This document shows, piece after piece, positions 1 to 8,959 of a DNA stretch of 40,457 nt (position 1 is the first letter of the stretch; each line of letters opens with the position of its first letter). This stretch comes from an uncultured Pelagibacteraceae bacterium (GTDB taxonomy: Bacteria > Pseudomonadota > Alphaproteobacteria > Pelagibacterales > Pelagibacteraceae): the NCBI GenBank assembly GCA_905612235.1, contig CAJQRF010000014.1, forward strand, positions 1 to 40,457, read 5' to 3'. The position numbers and the translations under genes were made by a program. The notes under the pieces are model-generated. The model did not search any database, was not told the DNA's origin, and saw only the letters and a list, made by a program, of their open reading frames with translations.

Positions 1-876
1 TTTGGGCGAATTATTAGTCGTGAGAAATGTTTAAAATTAAAAAATAAAATAAAAAAACTAAGAAAATTAGATAAAAAGCTATTTTATAGAACTGAAAAAG
101 AGTTTTTAAAAAAGGGTAGGTATTATAGATATGCACCTGGGTCTACTGAGCACAATTTACTGATCAGCAAAGAGTTAAATCATGATTTATCGTTTATAGA
201 AAAATCACCAACCTTCGTAAAAAGTATCGAGTCTCTTATGGGAAAAAATTATAAAATTATGAAAAAAACTATTATCAGATCTGTGCCACAATCATATTTA
301 CCAGGATGGCTAGAGAAAAAATTAATTGATGTTGGAAGACCAAATCTTAATCCTTGGATCAAGGACAAATTTCAAGATATACAATATTTTTTGAATGCAG
401 ACTTTCATCAAGATATGACTAGAGGAAACAAGCATTGTACTTATTATATTTATTTAGATGATGTAGAAAAAAAAAATTCTTGTTTAAAGTTACTTGCGGG
501 TAGTCATGTTTTAGGAGTTCAGCCATACCCACATTATCTAAGAAAATCTAACAGTTTAAAGGATGTCTGGTATTATAATGGATTAAATAGCCAAATAACT
601 GTTAAGCAAATGGAAATGATTGGCAAATCAGGAACTGTTTTTTGTTTTAATGGTTTAGTATTGCATGGAACTTATTATAATTTTGACAAAAATCCTAGAA
701 TATCTTTAAGATATTTAATCCAACCTAATCCTCAACATAAAAATACTCCATTTGCAAAGTCGTTTAAATTTGTGAAAGGTAAAATAGGTAGTAAAAAAGA
801 TGAGCGCAAACTAAGGTTAGATAAAAACTGGAAAGATGGGTCATTTATTCCAACTGGAATGTCTATTACTTATTAG
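1..876 (+). CDS. Phytanoyl-CoA dioxygenase (PhyH)-like protein, 5'-truncated
   Basis: The frame is open from the first base of the window, so the true start lies upstream; 291 residues are visible. PhyH-type enzymes are non-haem Fe(II)/2-oxoglutarate oxygenases with an HxD...H iron triad. Here HQD is encoded at 406-414, and a distal His in VLHGTYYN is followed by an Arg (NPRISLRY) placed to bind 2-oxoglutarate. A conserved SCLKLLAGSH segment lies between them, as in the family. It sits 18 bases before a glycan-biosynthesis gene on the same strand, so it may hydroxylate a sugar or lipid precursor of a surface glycan; that role is inferred. An internal ATG at 238 exists, but the upstream coding continues in frame and carries family-like sequence, so 238 is not the real start. 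The substrate cannot be read from sequence. Confidence 0.75.
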   Translation, partial: FGRIISREKCLKLKNKIKKLRKLDKKLFYRTEKEFLKKGRYYRYAPGSTEHNLLISKELNHDLSFIEKSPTFVKSIESLMGKNYKIMKKTIIRSVPQSYLPGWLEKKLIDVGRPNLNPWIKDKFQDIQYFLNADFHQDMTRGNKHCTYYIYLDDVEKKNSCLKLLAGSHVLGVQPYPHYLRKSNSLKDVWYYNGLNSQITVKQMEMIGKSGTVFCFNGLVLHGTYYNFDKNPRISLRYLIQPNPQHKNTPFAKSFKFVKGKIGSKKDERKLRLDKNWKDGSFIPTGMSITY

Positions 877-894
877 TTTTCTTTAAGACTTATT

Positions 895-2718
895 ATGAAA
901 AGAAACTTTTTAGTAACCACAAATTTAATGAGCACATGGGAATTTGATGAAAAAAATTTTCTTCTTGGAAGTTGGTGTGAGTTTCCTGAAAGCAATAACT
1001 TTGAAAAGGAACAATATAAAAAAAAACACAACAAAGAAATAAACACACACCTCAATAAACATCATTGGGAAAATAATGATAAATTAATTGAAGATTATAA
1101 ATATTTAAAAGAAGCAATAGAATATTTGCTTAAAATATTATCCAAGAATCTGTCTTTAGTACACAACATTACCGAAAGTGATGAGTATTGGCATCCAATT
1201 ATTTATACTTGGTTAAATCAATATGTAATGACTAATTTTGATAGATGGGAAACTATAAGATTATTTTTTGACAAAAATAAAGATAAAGAATTTTATTCAA
1301 ATTTTATTTTACAAGATGATTTAGATTTTATTCCTAACGATCATGTGTATTTCACTCAATATACACAAAATGATTATTGGAACCATCTAATTTTTTTAAG
1401 AATATTAAATTTTTTAAACATATCAAATCTATCATTAATTGAAAAAAAAGTAGAGAAAAAACCTTTAAAATTAAAAAATTTTTTAGAAAGAAAAAATTTA
1501 CCAGTTAAAACTTATTTAATTAATTTTTTTGATAATATTATTTCACGATTTGCATTTAAATTTAATAAAATAATTTTTGAAAGCTTTCGTTTTCCTAAAA
1601 AAGATTTTTTAAAGATTTGCTTAAAATTTAAGTTAATTCCAGCTTTATACAACAGTATCTTTAATTTTAAAGTTAAACAAAATAGTTTTCCTGAAAATAA
1701 AAAAAGAATTAAACTTGGAAATCTGTTATCAAATTCAGGCAATAAAGATAAATTTACAAAGTTTATATTAGACAACCTGCATAAAGATATCCCGAAGTCA
1801 TATTTAGAAAATTTTAACAATATAAGAAAAAAAATTTTACCATTAGCAAAAAATAAAAAAACTATTTTTTCTATGCATTCATTAACCTTTAATGATAATT
1901 TTAAAATTTATTTAGCAGAAGCTAAAAAAAACGGCACAAATTTTTTTTATGTAAATCATGGTGGTGGTTTACAGCGAAAAATGGAGCCCTATTATGATTT
2001 TCATGAAAAGGTTTCTGAAAAACATATAATATTAGATGAAAGGCCAGAAAAAAATTCTTTAGTGAGACTTGGCCCTACTTGGCCTACAATTAATTCTAAA
2101 TCAGAAAAAACAAAAGAAGGTAAAAATTGTACTATCGTATTTATTGAGCAACCTAGATATATTGTCAAGTTAAGAACTGGATATTTATTCAGTCATTCTA
2201 TTAATCTCTTTAATGAAATTACTGACTTTGTTAATAGCCTAAAACCTGAAATTAAATCTCATATAAAATTTAGAGTGAAAGTAAATCATGGACTTGATAC
2301 AGAAAGAAAATTTTCTGAGCTATTTGGTAAAAAATCTATTGATAAAGTTAATTTAAAGAACACTTTTCAAAAATCAATTTTTAAATCTAAACTAATAATA
2401 GTTACTTATGCGCAAACAGCATTTTCAGAAGCTATGTGTTCTAATGTTCCAACAATAATGGTTATTAAGAATAATCATTGGATTCTAACAGACACATCTT
2501 TGTATATGTTTGAAACGCTAAAAAAAAATAAAATTGCTTTTAATAATTTTGATGATGCTAAAATTCACATTGATAAATATTGGGATAATTTAGATTTATG
2601 GTGGAAATCTGATAATGTTCAATTGGCAAGAAAAAAATATTTAAAATCTTATTTTAATGTTAAACCAAATTGGTTTAAAGAATGGTCTGATTTTATCAAT
2701 TCGCAATACAAACTGTAA
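895..2718 (+). CDS. LIC12162-type putative surface-glycan transferase
   Basis: This is a 607-aa protein that opens with FLVTTNLMSTWEFDEK and has a C-terminal half with HGGGL, FIEQPRYI and a TYAQTAFSEAMCSNVPT segment. That layout matches, from memory, the LIC12162 family of putative transferases found in surface-polysaccharide loci. The C-terminal part resembles nucleotide-sugar transferase folds: a His-rich glycine loop and then a conserved Ser-Glu near the end. No signal peptide or membrane segment is evident, so it is probably cytoplasmic. It starts 18 bases after the dioxygenase gene and shares its strand with the glycan genes that follow. The middle part (residues about 180-300) is very Lys/Asn/Phe rich, as expected in an AT-rich genome. 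The donor and acceptor are unknown. Confidence 0.65.
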   Translation: MKRNFLVTTNLMSTWEFDEKNFLLGSWCEFPESNNFEKEQYKKKHNKEINTHLNKHHWENNDKLIEDYKYLKEAIEYLLKILSKNLSLVHNITESDEYWHPIIYTWLNQYVMTNFDRWETIRLFFDKNKDKEFYSNFILQDDLDFIPNDHVYFTQYTQNDYWNHLIFLRILNFLNISNLSLIEKKVEKKPLKLKNFLERKNLPVKTYLINFFDNIISRFAFKFNKIIFESFRFPKKDFLKICLKFKLIPALYNSIFNFKVKQNSFPENKKRIKLGNLLSNSGNKDKFTKFILDNLHKDIPKSYLENFNNIRKKILPLAKNKKTIFSMHSLTFNDNFKIYLAEAKKNGTNFFYVNHGGGLQRKMEPYYDFHEKVSEKHIILDERPEKNSLVRLGPTWPTINSKSEKTKEGKNCTIVFIEQPRYIVKLRTGYLFSHSINLFNEITDFVNSLKPEIKSHIKFRVKVNHGLDTERKFSELFGKKSIDKVNLKNTFQKSIFKSKLIIVTYAQTAFSEAMCSNVPTIMVIKNNHWILTDTSLYMFETLKKNKIAFNNFDDAKIHIDKYWDNLDLWWKSDNVQLARKKYLKSYFNVKPNWFKEWSDFINSQYKL

Positions 2719-2877
2719 GAAAACCTTATTTTTTAATTATTAATTATAGAAATAAATTCGGTAAAAACGTTTTATGTGTCATTAAAAAATTCAATAAATG
2801 AACAATAGCAACAACTCTAGTCGTCCAAAAAATCAACTGTATTATGCTAATTTTAATTGTTAAAAAGTATTAATTAA

Positions 2878-4305
2878 ATGTCAAACAACCATCAAACTGT
2901 CGTAGTTATTGGAGCTGGACCAAGCGGGTTAACAGCAGCCTATTACGCTCAAGAAGCAGGATATAATGTTATTCTACTAGAGAAAATGAATGTCGCAGGA
3001 GGAAAAGGAGGCAGTCGCAAATATAAAGAATTTATAGTTGATTTTGGACCACATGCATATCATGCGATCACTAAAGAATTTACCGACATAATGGAAAAAC
3101 ATAGTAATGGAAAACTCTTAGATATAAAGATTAAACAAAAATTATATATAACTAAAAAACCGATAGGCTACCCCATGCAAATTCAAGAGGCCGTAAGTAA
3201 CTTTGGTTTAAGATTAAATATAAAAATTTTATATGATTTTTTTAAAGCAAAAATAAAATCTATTTTTATTAAAATTCCTAAAAACTCTTTTAAGCAGTTT
3301 GGTGAAGCAAATTTTGGTAAAACTCTATACGATCTTTGCTTTGGTCGTTACACTGAACGTGTATTCAGATGTTCAGCAAATGAAATTTCTGTAGAGTACG
3401 CAAGAAGAAAATTACCAAATGCTTCCTTGTTGGGTTTTATTTTTTCACTATTAACTAAAATTCAAACTAGAGACAAAGAATCATATCTTAATGTACGTCG
3501 CTATATGTACCATGAAAATGGAATAGGGAATGTTTTTGAGTCAATGGCAAAAGCCATCAAAGATCGAGGTGGTGAAACTATTTATAATTGTAAAATTAAA
3601 GATATTGTTATTTCAGAAGATAATTTATTAACATCAATAAATTTAGAGCTTCCTAATAAAAGAAATATTAAATGTGACTATTTAATTTCAACAATACCTT
3701 TTGATGACCTTGTAGATTATGCAAATATAGATATGACTAATAAAAACTTAATGAAAACAAAGCTTCCTTTTAAACATGTAGTAGTTGTCAATGCTGTCTT
3801 AAATAGAAAGCAATTTTCAGAAAATCATTGGACTTATTTGGTTAATGAACAATTTTATTTTAACCGTTTAAGCGAACAAAAAAATTTTTCTATTAAGTGT
3901 GCCACAAAAGATAAAACGCTAGTTATGCTTGAGGTTATACTTGATTCAAGAGATGAGGAGTGGAAATGGGAAGGCGAGCAGTGGCGTGAAAAAGTAGAAA
4001 AAGAATTAGGATTTTTTGGAATTAAATCTAAAGAAATTGAAGATATTTGGCCAACAAGAATGGAAAAAGCTTATCCTATTTTTTTAACAGGTTATGAAAG
4101 TGCAAAAAAAAAAGTTTTAGATGATTTTTCTAAGTTTAAAAATATAATATCAACAGGGCGATATGGACTTTTTTTAGATGTTAATATGCATGATGCCATG
4201 GTTTTAGGCTCAGAAGGTTTTAGATATTTAACTGAAAACAAAGTAGAAGAATTTTATAAAGATCACAAGGCAATATGTATTCGAAAAAGAGACCAAAAAA
4301 ATTAA
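2878..4305 (+). CDS. FAD-dependent oxidoreductase, phytoene-desaturase/UDP-galactopyranose-mutase-like
   Basis: This 475-aa flavoprotein has an N-terminal Rossmann dinucleotide motif (VIGAGPSGLTAAYYA, residues about 10-24), the acidic end of the second strand (LLEKMNVAGGKGG), and a C-terminal FAD contact region (ISTGRYGLFLDVNMHDAM). The overall pattern is that of the amine-oxidase/protoporphyrinogen-oxidase superfamily, which also contains UDP-galactopyranose mutases and many glycan-locus oxidoreductases. A gap of 159 bases separates it from the upstream gene; I see no clear promoter or terminator there. No Shine-Dalgarno sequence is obvious before its ATG. It overlaps the following methyltransferase gene by 31 bases, so the two are probably co-translated. 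A role in making or rearranging an unusual sugar is inferred from the neighbours. Confidence 0.7.
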   Translation: MSNNHQTVVVIGAGPSGLTAAYYAQEAGYNVILLEKMNVAGGKGGSRKYKEFIVDFGPHAYHAITKEFTDIMEKHSNGKLLDIKIKQKLYITKKPIGYPMQIQEAVSNFGLRLNIKILYDFFKAKIKSIFIKIPKNSFKQFGEANFGKTLYDLCFGRYTERVFRCSANEISVEYARRKLPNASLLGFIFSLLTKIQTRDKESYLNVRRYMYHENGIGNVFESMAKAIKDRGGETIYNCKIKDIVISEDNLLTSINLELPNKRNIKCDYLISTIPFDDLVDYANIDMTNKNLMKTKLPFKHVVVVNAVLNRKQFSENHWTYLVNEQFYFNRLSEQKNFSIKCATKDKTLVMLEVILDSRDEEWKWEGEQWREKVEKELGFFGIKSKEIEDIWPTRMEKAYPIFLTGYESAKKKVLDDFSKFKNIISTGRYGLFLDVNMHDAMVLGSEGFRYLTENKVEEFYKDHKAICIRKRDQKN

Positions 4306-5558
4306 ATAACAAAACGTTATCTAAATACAAAAAGATAAATAAATGTCGTATTTGTAATTCTAAAAATTTAAAAATATTTTTAAAATTTGGAAAAATGCCT
4401 TTAGCGGGAGGATTTATAAAAAAAAAAGATTTATTAAAGCAAAAAACATATCCTCTAACAGTTGCTTTTTGCAATCAATGTAAAGAAACTCAAATTTTAG
4501 AAACAATTCCATCTACAGTTTTATTTCGGGACTATCGTTTTGTTTCATCAACTACCAAAACACTTTCCAACCATTTTATTCAATACGCAAAAACAATGAA
4601 GAAAAGATTTCTAGACAAAAATTCACTTGTTGTTGAATTTGGAAGTAACGATGGTGTTCTTTTAAAACCATTTAATAATTTGGGAGTTAAAGCTATTGGC
4701 GTTGAACCTTCAAAAAATATTTCTAAACTTGCAAAGAAAAGTGGATGTAAAGTGATAAATGATTTTTTTAATCTTAAAACAGCCAAACTTATAAAAAAAA
4801 ACCATGGAAAAGCTTCTTTGATATGCGCAAATAATGTATTTGCTCACATTGATAACATGCAAGAGCCGATGAAAGGAATAAAATTTCTTTTAAAAAATGA
4901 TGGTGTTTTTGTATTTGAAGTTCACTATTTAGTAGACCTTTTAGAGAAATTTCAATTCGACATGATTTATCACGAACATATGATGCATCATTCCTTAACT
5001 TCACTGTCCTATTTGCTCAATCTTTTTGATATGGAAATTTTTGATGTTTTAAGAATACCAATACACTCTGGATCAATTCGCGTGTACGCTCAAAATAAAA
5101 ATATCAAAAAAAGACCGGTTAAAATTGTAGTTAAAAAACTACTTAAATTTGAAAATGATAAAAAAATTAATCACTTTGCAAATCTTAAAAAGTTTGGTCT
5201 AGATACTTTTCGCAAGAGAAATTCACTGATTAAACTAATAAATAAATTAAAATCACAGGGAAAAAGAATTGTGGGTTATGGAGCTTCTGGACGAGCAACG
5301 GTGCACATTAATTTTTGCAAATTTAGCAATAAGACAATAGAATATGTTGTTGATGCTTCCCATGAGAGGCAAGGTAGATTTATTCCAGGAATGAATATAC
5401 CAATTTTATCGCCAAAGAGATTCCAAATGGATAACCCTGATTATGCAATACTTTTTGCTTATAATTACTTTGATGAAGTAGTTAAAAAAGAAAGAGATTT
5501 TATCAAAAGAGGTGGAAGATTCATAATTCCATTACCTGTTCCAAAAATTGTTGAGTAG
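4275..5558 (+). CDS. SAM-dependent sugar C-methyltransferase
   Basis: This 427-aa protein has the three-part layout of the TylCIII/NovU-type sugar C-methyltransferases. An N-terminal zinc-binding domain shows CRIC and CNQC pairs. A central SAM-binding Rossmann domain shows VVEFGSNDGVLL and GVEPSKN. A C-terminal domain shows VGYGASGRATVH and a later YVVDASHERQGRFIPG. Such enzymes add a methyl group to C-3 of an NDP-ketosugar. The chosen ATG overlaps the preceding gene by 31 bases, has AAGG close upstream, and is needed to keep the N-terminal cysteines; the next Met would delete the first CxxC. It lies between an FAD enzyme and an RmlD-like reductase, which fits synthesis of a branched deoxysugar (inference). 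Confidence 0.85.
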   Translation: MYSKKRPKKLNNKTLSKYKKINKCRICNSKNLKIFLKFGKMPLAGGFIKKKDLLKQKTYPLTVAFCNQCKETQILETIPSTVLFRDYRFVSSTTKTLSNHFIQYAKTMKKRFLDKNSLVVEFGSNDGVLLKPFNNLGVKAIGVEPSKNISKLAKKSGCKVINDFFNLKTAKLIKKNHGKASLICANNVFAHIDNMQEPMKGIKFLLKNDGVFVFEVHYLVDLLEKFQFDMIYHEHMMHHSLTSLSYLLNLFDMEIFDVLRIPIHSGSIRVYAQNKNIKKRPVKIVVKKLLKFENDKKINHFANLKKFGLDTFRKRNSLIKLINKLKSQGKRIVGYGASGRATVHINFCKFSNKTIEYVVDASHERQGRFIPGMNIPILSPKRFQMDNPDYAILFAYNYFDEVVKKERDFIKRGGRFIIPLPVPKIVE

Positions 5559-5566
5559 TGAAAAAT

Positions 5567-6400
5567 ATGAAAATAATTATTATAGGATCTTCAGGTATGT
5601 TAGGTCATGTTGTGTCTTATTATTTTATCAAAAAATATAATGAGAATATAATCCTTTGTTCTAGATCAAAAACAAATATATCTACACTTCATAAAAATTT
5701 TGTTAAAATTAAAGATTACTCAAAAAAAGAATTGTTCGATTTAATAGAAAAAAACAGACCTTGTAAAATTATTAATTGTACTGCAGTTACCAATTACAAA
5801 GTTGAAGATAATAAATTAAATTTAATCAATAGCGAGTTACCAAAATTATTATCAAATATTATTAGCAGTAAGAATGATGGGAGCCAATTAATTCATATAA
5901 GCACGAACGGAGTTTTTTCTGGGAAACGTGGCAGTTATACTGAGTCTGATCAACCAGATTCAATTAATATTTATGGCAAAAGCAAAATAGCAGGAGAAGC
6001 TATTAATTCAAAAAATATAATCATAAGAACATCAATTATTGGACCCGAATTAAAGAATAATGCCGGTCTCTTTGAATGGTTTTTAAAACAAAAAGGTGAA
6101 ATAAAAGGATACACGGAAGTAAAATGGAACGGTGTAACAACATTAGAATGTGCTAAATTTATTGATTGGGTAATAAAAAAAAATTTTACTGGATTAGTTC
6201 ATTTATTTTCAAACAAAATATCAAAATTTGATTTATTAAATATTATCAATAAAAAGTATGAAAAAAATATAAAGATTAAACCTGATAATACTATTAAGTT
6301 AGATCAAACTATCGCAACTTCAAGATCAGATATCAATTATATTGTTCCAAATTTTAAAGATATGTTACAAGAACTTAAAGATTTTTATTTTTTAAAATAA
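5567..6400 (+). CDS. RmlD-like NAD(P)-dependent sugar nucleotide reductase
   Basis: This is an extended short-chain dehydrogenase of about 277 aa resembling dTDP-4-dehydrorhamnose reductase. It has an N-terminal nucleotide-binding motif (IIGSSGMLGHVV), a substrate loop with STNGVFSGKRGSYTE, and the Tyr-x-x-x-Lys catalytic pair in YGKSKIAGE. The likely reaction is reduction of a 4-keto group on an NDP-deoxysugar, following the C-methyltransferase encoded directly upstream. Two starts are possible: a GTG at 5558, whose G is the last base of the preceding TAG stop, and the ATG at 5567, chosen because it gives the canonical MKIIIIG opening. It ends 5 bases before the stop of the convergent carbamoyltransferase gene, leaving almost no terminator space. 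Confidence 0.78.
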   Translation: MKIIIIGSSGMLGHVVSYYFIKKYNENIILCSRSKTNISTLHKNFVKIKDYSKKELFDLIEKNRPCKIINCTAVTNYKVEDNKLNLINSELPKLLSNIISSKNDGSQLIHISTNGVFSGKRGSYTESDQPDSINIYGKSKIAGEAINSKNIIIRTSIIGPELKNNAGLFEWFLKQKGEIKGYTEVKWNGVTTLECAKFIDWVIKKNFTGLVHLFSNKISKFDLLNIINKKYEKNIKIKPDNTIKLDQTIATSRSDINYIVPNFKDMLQELKDFYFLK

Positions 6401-6405
6401 AAAAA

Positions 6406-8244
6406 TTAGTCTAATTTAAATTTATTTTTATAATCATTTAATAACTTTTTGTTTTGTTTATTTTTATATAGAATAAAATCTCCACATACCAACATATCTA
6501 GGTCAGTACCCATAAAACATCTATAAGCGTCCTCCACAGAACATACTATTGGTTCACCTCTAACATTAAATGAAGTATTAACAAGCACTGGACATTTAGT
6601 AATTTTTTGGAAGTTTTTAATCAACTTATAGTATCTAGAATTAGTATCTTTATGCACAGTTTGAATTCTAGCTGAATAATCTACATGGGTTATGGCGGGT
6701 ATTTCAGACCTTTTAATATTTAATTTATCAATTCCAAATAATTTTTTCTCAACTTCAGTCATTTCTATTTTTTTTTCATCTTTTATATTAGCTACAAGCA
6801 ACATATATGGACTGTCACACTCTAAATCAAACCAATTTGGAAGTTCCTCTCTAATAACTGAAGGAGCAAAGGGTCTAAAGCTTTCTCTAAACTTAACTTT
6901 AAGGTTTAAATTTTTTTGCATTTTTGCAGATCTAGGATCAGCAATTATTGATCTACCTCCCAAAGCTCTAGGACCAAATTCCATTCTTCCCTGAAACCAA
7001 CCAACTGTTTTTTCTTTTGATAGTTCTTCAGAAGTAATTTTTAACATTTCATCTTCCGAAAACTTATTATAATTTGCACCAACTTCTTTTAGAACACTTT
7101 CAATTTCTGAATTACTGAACTCCGGTCCAAGATAAGAACCTTTCATTTTATCTTCAAATGGTAACAATCTTTCATTTTTAAACTCTTTGTGCCACAAGCC
7201 TAAGGCAGCTCCGAGAGCCCCGCCCGCATCTCCTGCTGCTGGTTGAATCCAGACATTTTCAAATATTTTTTCTTTAACTATTTTTCCATTTGCTACGCAA
7301 TTTAGAGCAACACCTCCAGCCATGCATAAGTTTTTGCTATCACTTTCTTTAGAGATAGATCTAGCTAAGCGTAGTACTATTTCTTCTGTTGCTGCTTGTA
7401 TTGAAGCTGCTACATCCATGTGAAATTGAGTTAGTTGCTCTGTTTCAGGATTTCTTAAAGGTTTTCCAAAAAGTTGTGAAAAATTTTCGTTAGTCATTTT
7501 AAGATCTACGGCATAATCAAAATACTTCATATTTAATTTAAAAGTTCCATCATCTTTTAAATCTATAACCTCATCCAAAATTAGATTTTTAAATTTATCC
7601 TCACCATAAGGAGCCAAACCCATTACCTTATATTCACCACTGTTAACTTTAAAGCCAGTATAATAAGTAAAGGCTGAATACAATAATCCAATAGAATGAG
7701 GAAAGTGAATTTCTTTTAATATATTTAAATTATTATTTTTTCCTTCAGCAACAGTTGTGGTTGCCCATTCACCAACTCCATCTAAAGTTAATACCGAAGC
7801 ATGACTAAAAGGGGAAGGGTAAAATGCGCTAGCAGCATGACTAAAATGATGTTCTGAAAAATAAATTTTGTTTATATTTTTAAATTTATCATCATGATTT
7901 TTTAACTCATCAAATAAAATTTTTTTTTGAAAAAGTTTATCCTTTAACCATATAGGCATCGACATACAAAAAGATTTAAACCCTTTGGGTGCAAAGCTAA
8001 CATATGTTTCTAGTAATCTTTCAAATTTTAAAAATGGTTTCTCATAAAATACTACATAATCTACTTCACTTAATTTAAGATTAGCAGTTTTCAAAACGAA
8101 TTCTACAGCATGATAAGGATAACTGGAATCATGCTTTTTCCTTGTAAACCTTTCTTCTTGAGCTGCGGCAATAATTTTTCCATCAATTATTAAAGCTGCA
8201 GCACTATCATGATAAAACGCTGACACTCCTAATATAGAAGTCAT
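6406..8244 (-). CDS. NodU/CmcH-family O-carbamoyltransferase
   Basis: This 612-aa enzyme matches the full two-domain NodU/CmcH/TobZ architecture. The N-terminal YrdC-unrelated Kae1-like domain carries HHFSHAASAFYPSPF (His at about 132, 133 and 136, the metal/substrate histidines of the family), an acidic VLTLDGVGEW loop, and CMAGGVALNC. The C-terminal part has GRMEFGPRALGGRSI and VNTSFNVRGEPIV, also hallmark family motifs. It transfers a carbamoyl group from carbamoyl phosphate, with ATP, to a hydroxyl, here probably of a sugar or glycan. It is the last gene of a minus-strand module after a SxtJ-like protein and a DUF5989 protein, opposite in direction to the surrounding glycan genes. The acceptor is unknown. 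Confidence 0.92.
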   Translation of the reverse strand: MTSILGVSAFYHDSAAALIIDGKIIAAAQEERFTRKKHDSSYPYHAVEFVLKTANLKLSEVDYVVFYEKPFLKFERLLETYVSFAPKGFKSFCMSMPIWLKDKLFQKKILFDELKNHDDKFKNINKIYFSEHHFSHAASAFYPSPFSHASVLTLDGVGEWATTTVAEGKNNNLNILKEIHFPHSIGLLYSAFTYYTGFKVNSGEYKVMGLAPYGEDKFKNLILDEVIDLKDDGTFKLNMKYFDYAVDLKMTNENFSQLFGKPLRNPETEQLTQFHMDVAASIQAATEEIVLRLARSISKESDSKNLCMAGGVALNCVANGKIVKEKIFENVWIQPAAGDAGGALGAALGLWHKEFKNERLLPFEDKMKGSYLGPEFSNSEIESVLKEVGANYNKFSEDEMLKITSEELSKEKTVGWFQGRMEFGPRALGGRSIIADPRSAKMQKNLNLKVKFRESFRPFAPSVIREELPNWFDLECDSPYMLLVANIKDEKKIEMTEVEKKLFGIDKLNIKRSEIPAITHVDYSARIQTVHKDTNSRYYKLIKNFQKITKCPVLVNTSFNVRGEPIVCSVEDAYRCFMGTDLDMLVCGDFILYKNKQNKKLLNDYKNKFKLD

Positions 8245-8245
8245 T

Positions 8246-8395
8246 TTAAAAAATTGTATATATAAAAGGTGCTACTGCTGACCCTTGACTTAATATAATA
8301 ATACCGCCAAAAAGTAGCAAAACAAACAGTATTGGCAATAACCAAAATTTTTTTCTTTCTTTTAAAAAATTCCAAAATTCTTTCAAAAACCACAT
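8246..8395 (-). CDS. DUF5989-type 49-aa membrane protein
   Basis: This is a short open frame read directly from the minus strand, encoding MWFLKEFWNFLKERKKFW, then a hydrophobic stretch (residues about 19-36) and ending in SAVAPFIYTIF. The amphipathic aromatic/Lys N-terminus, single membrane segment and SQGSAVAPFIYT-like tail are typical of DUF5989 proteins that I recall accompanying NodU-like carbamoyltransferases. It starts 2 bases after the stop of the SxtJ-like gene and ends 1 base before the carbamoyltransferase ATG, so the three genes are almost certainly translated from one message. It probably helps to anchor or present the carbamoyltransferase at the membrane, but this role is inferred. 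Confidence 0.82.
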   Translation of the reverse strand: MWFLKEFWNFLKERKKFWLLPILFVLLLFGGIIILSQGSAVAPFIYTIF

Positions 8396-8397
8396 TC

Positions 8398-8793
8398 TTA
8401 AAATTGATTTTTCATTGAGCTAGTTTTTTTGTCGCAAATAATCCAGTATGATTTTTTATTTTTATCAAACTTATTATCAAGCATTTTCTTTCCAAACATT
8501 TTCATTATTAAACCAGTAGGTGTAACAACAAGAAAAAATACTACACCCATTACAATTGGTGCCATAATAGATCCAATTAAAATTCCAAATTTGAACCACA
8601 ATAAATTTAATGGATTTAACAATTTTGAATTTATTAAACCTAAAATTAAAAAAAGCATAGATATAAGAATTAGATATATTCTTATATCTCCATTGCTTTT
8701 TAACGGCCACAATCCAATGATTATTAATACAAAGAAAAAAACTAAACCAAAACTCCTATTTGAGCCAATTTTTATCTCTGATTTTTTTTGCAC
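8398..8793 (-). CDS. SxtJ-family membrane protein
   Basis: This is a 131-aa protein with three hydrophobic segments (about residues 15-30, 37-56 and 67-93) and a conserved-looking PTGLIMKMFGK segment after the third. A short charged tail ends with YWIICDKK. Its length, the GSNRSFGLVF start and its place beside a DUF5989 gene and a carbamoyltransferase match the SxtJ family, named after a saxitoxin-cluster gene but common in O-antigen loci. The start is GTG at 8793; an ATG two bases further upstream is in another frame. The 167-base gap to the divergent coiled-coil gene at 8960 should contain both promoters; I see no decisive -35/-10 pair in it. Function is unknown. Confidence 0.75.
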   Translation of the reverse strand: MQKKSEIKIGSNRSFGLVFFFVLIIIGLWPLKSNGDIRIYLILISMLFLILGLINSKLLNPLNLLWFKFGILIGSIMAPIVMGVVFFLVVTPTGLIMKMFGKKMLDNKFDKNKKSYWIICDKKTSSMKNQF

Positions 8794-8959
8794 ATTATAT
8801 TAATAAAGACTTTTAAAAAAATTTCTATCTATAATTAAAAATCTAATTTTATGTCAAATACCGGCAGTTGTTTTTTAAACAATCTAGAAGACTTTAATTA
8901 ACTAGGAAAAACCTTTACAATCAGTAGTTGATTCGTTTTATAAAAAATGATTAAATTAT

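Noticed and set aside
8429-8803. Plus-strand open frame of 124 codons opposite the SxtJ-like gene
   Set aside because: It is the antisense image of a recognisable membrane protein gene; composition (Ile, Asn, Lys, Phe runs) is what AT-rich antisense gives, and no family motif appears.
8852-8902. 16-codon open frame in the 8794-8959 gap
   Set aside because: It has no ribosome site, is very short and has no neighbour-linked or family pattern.
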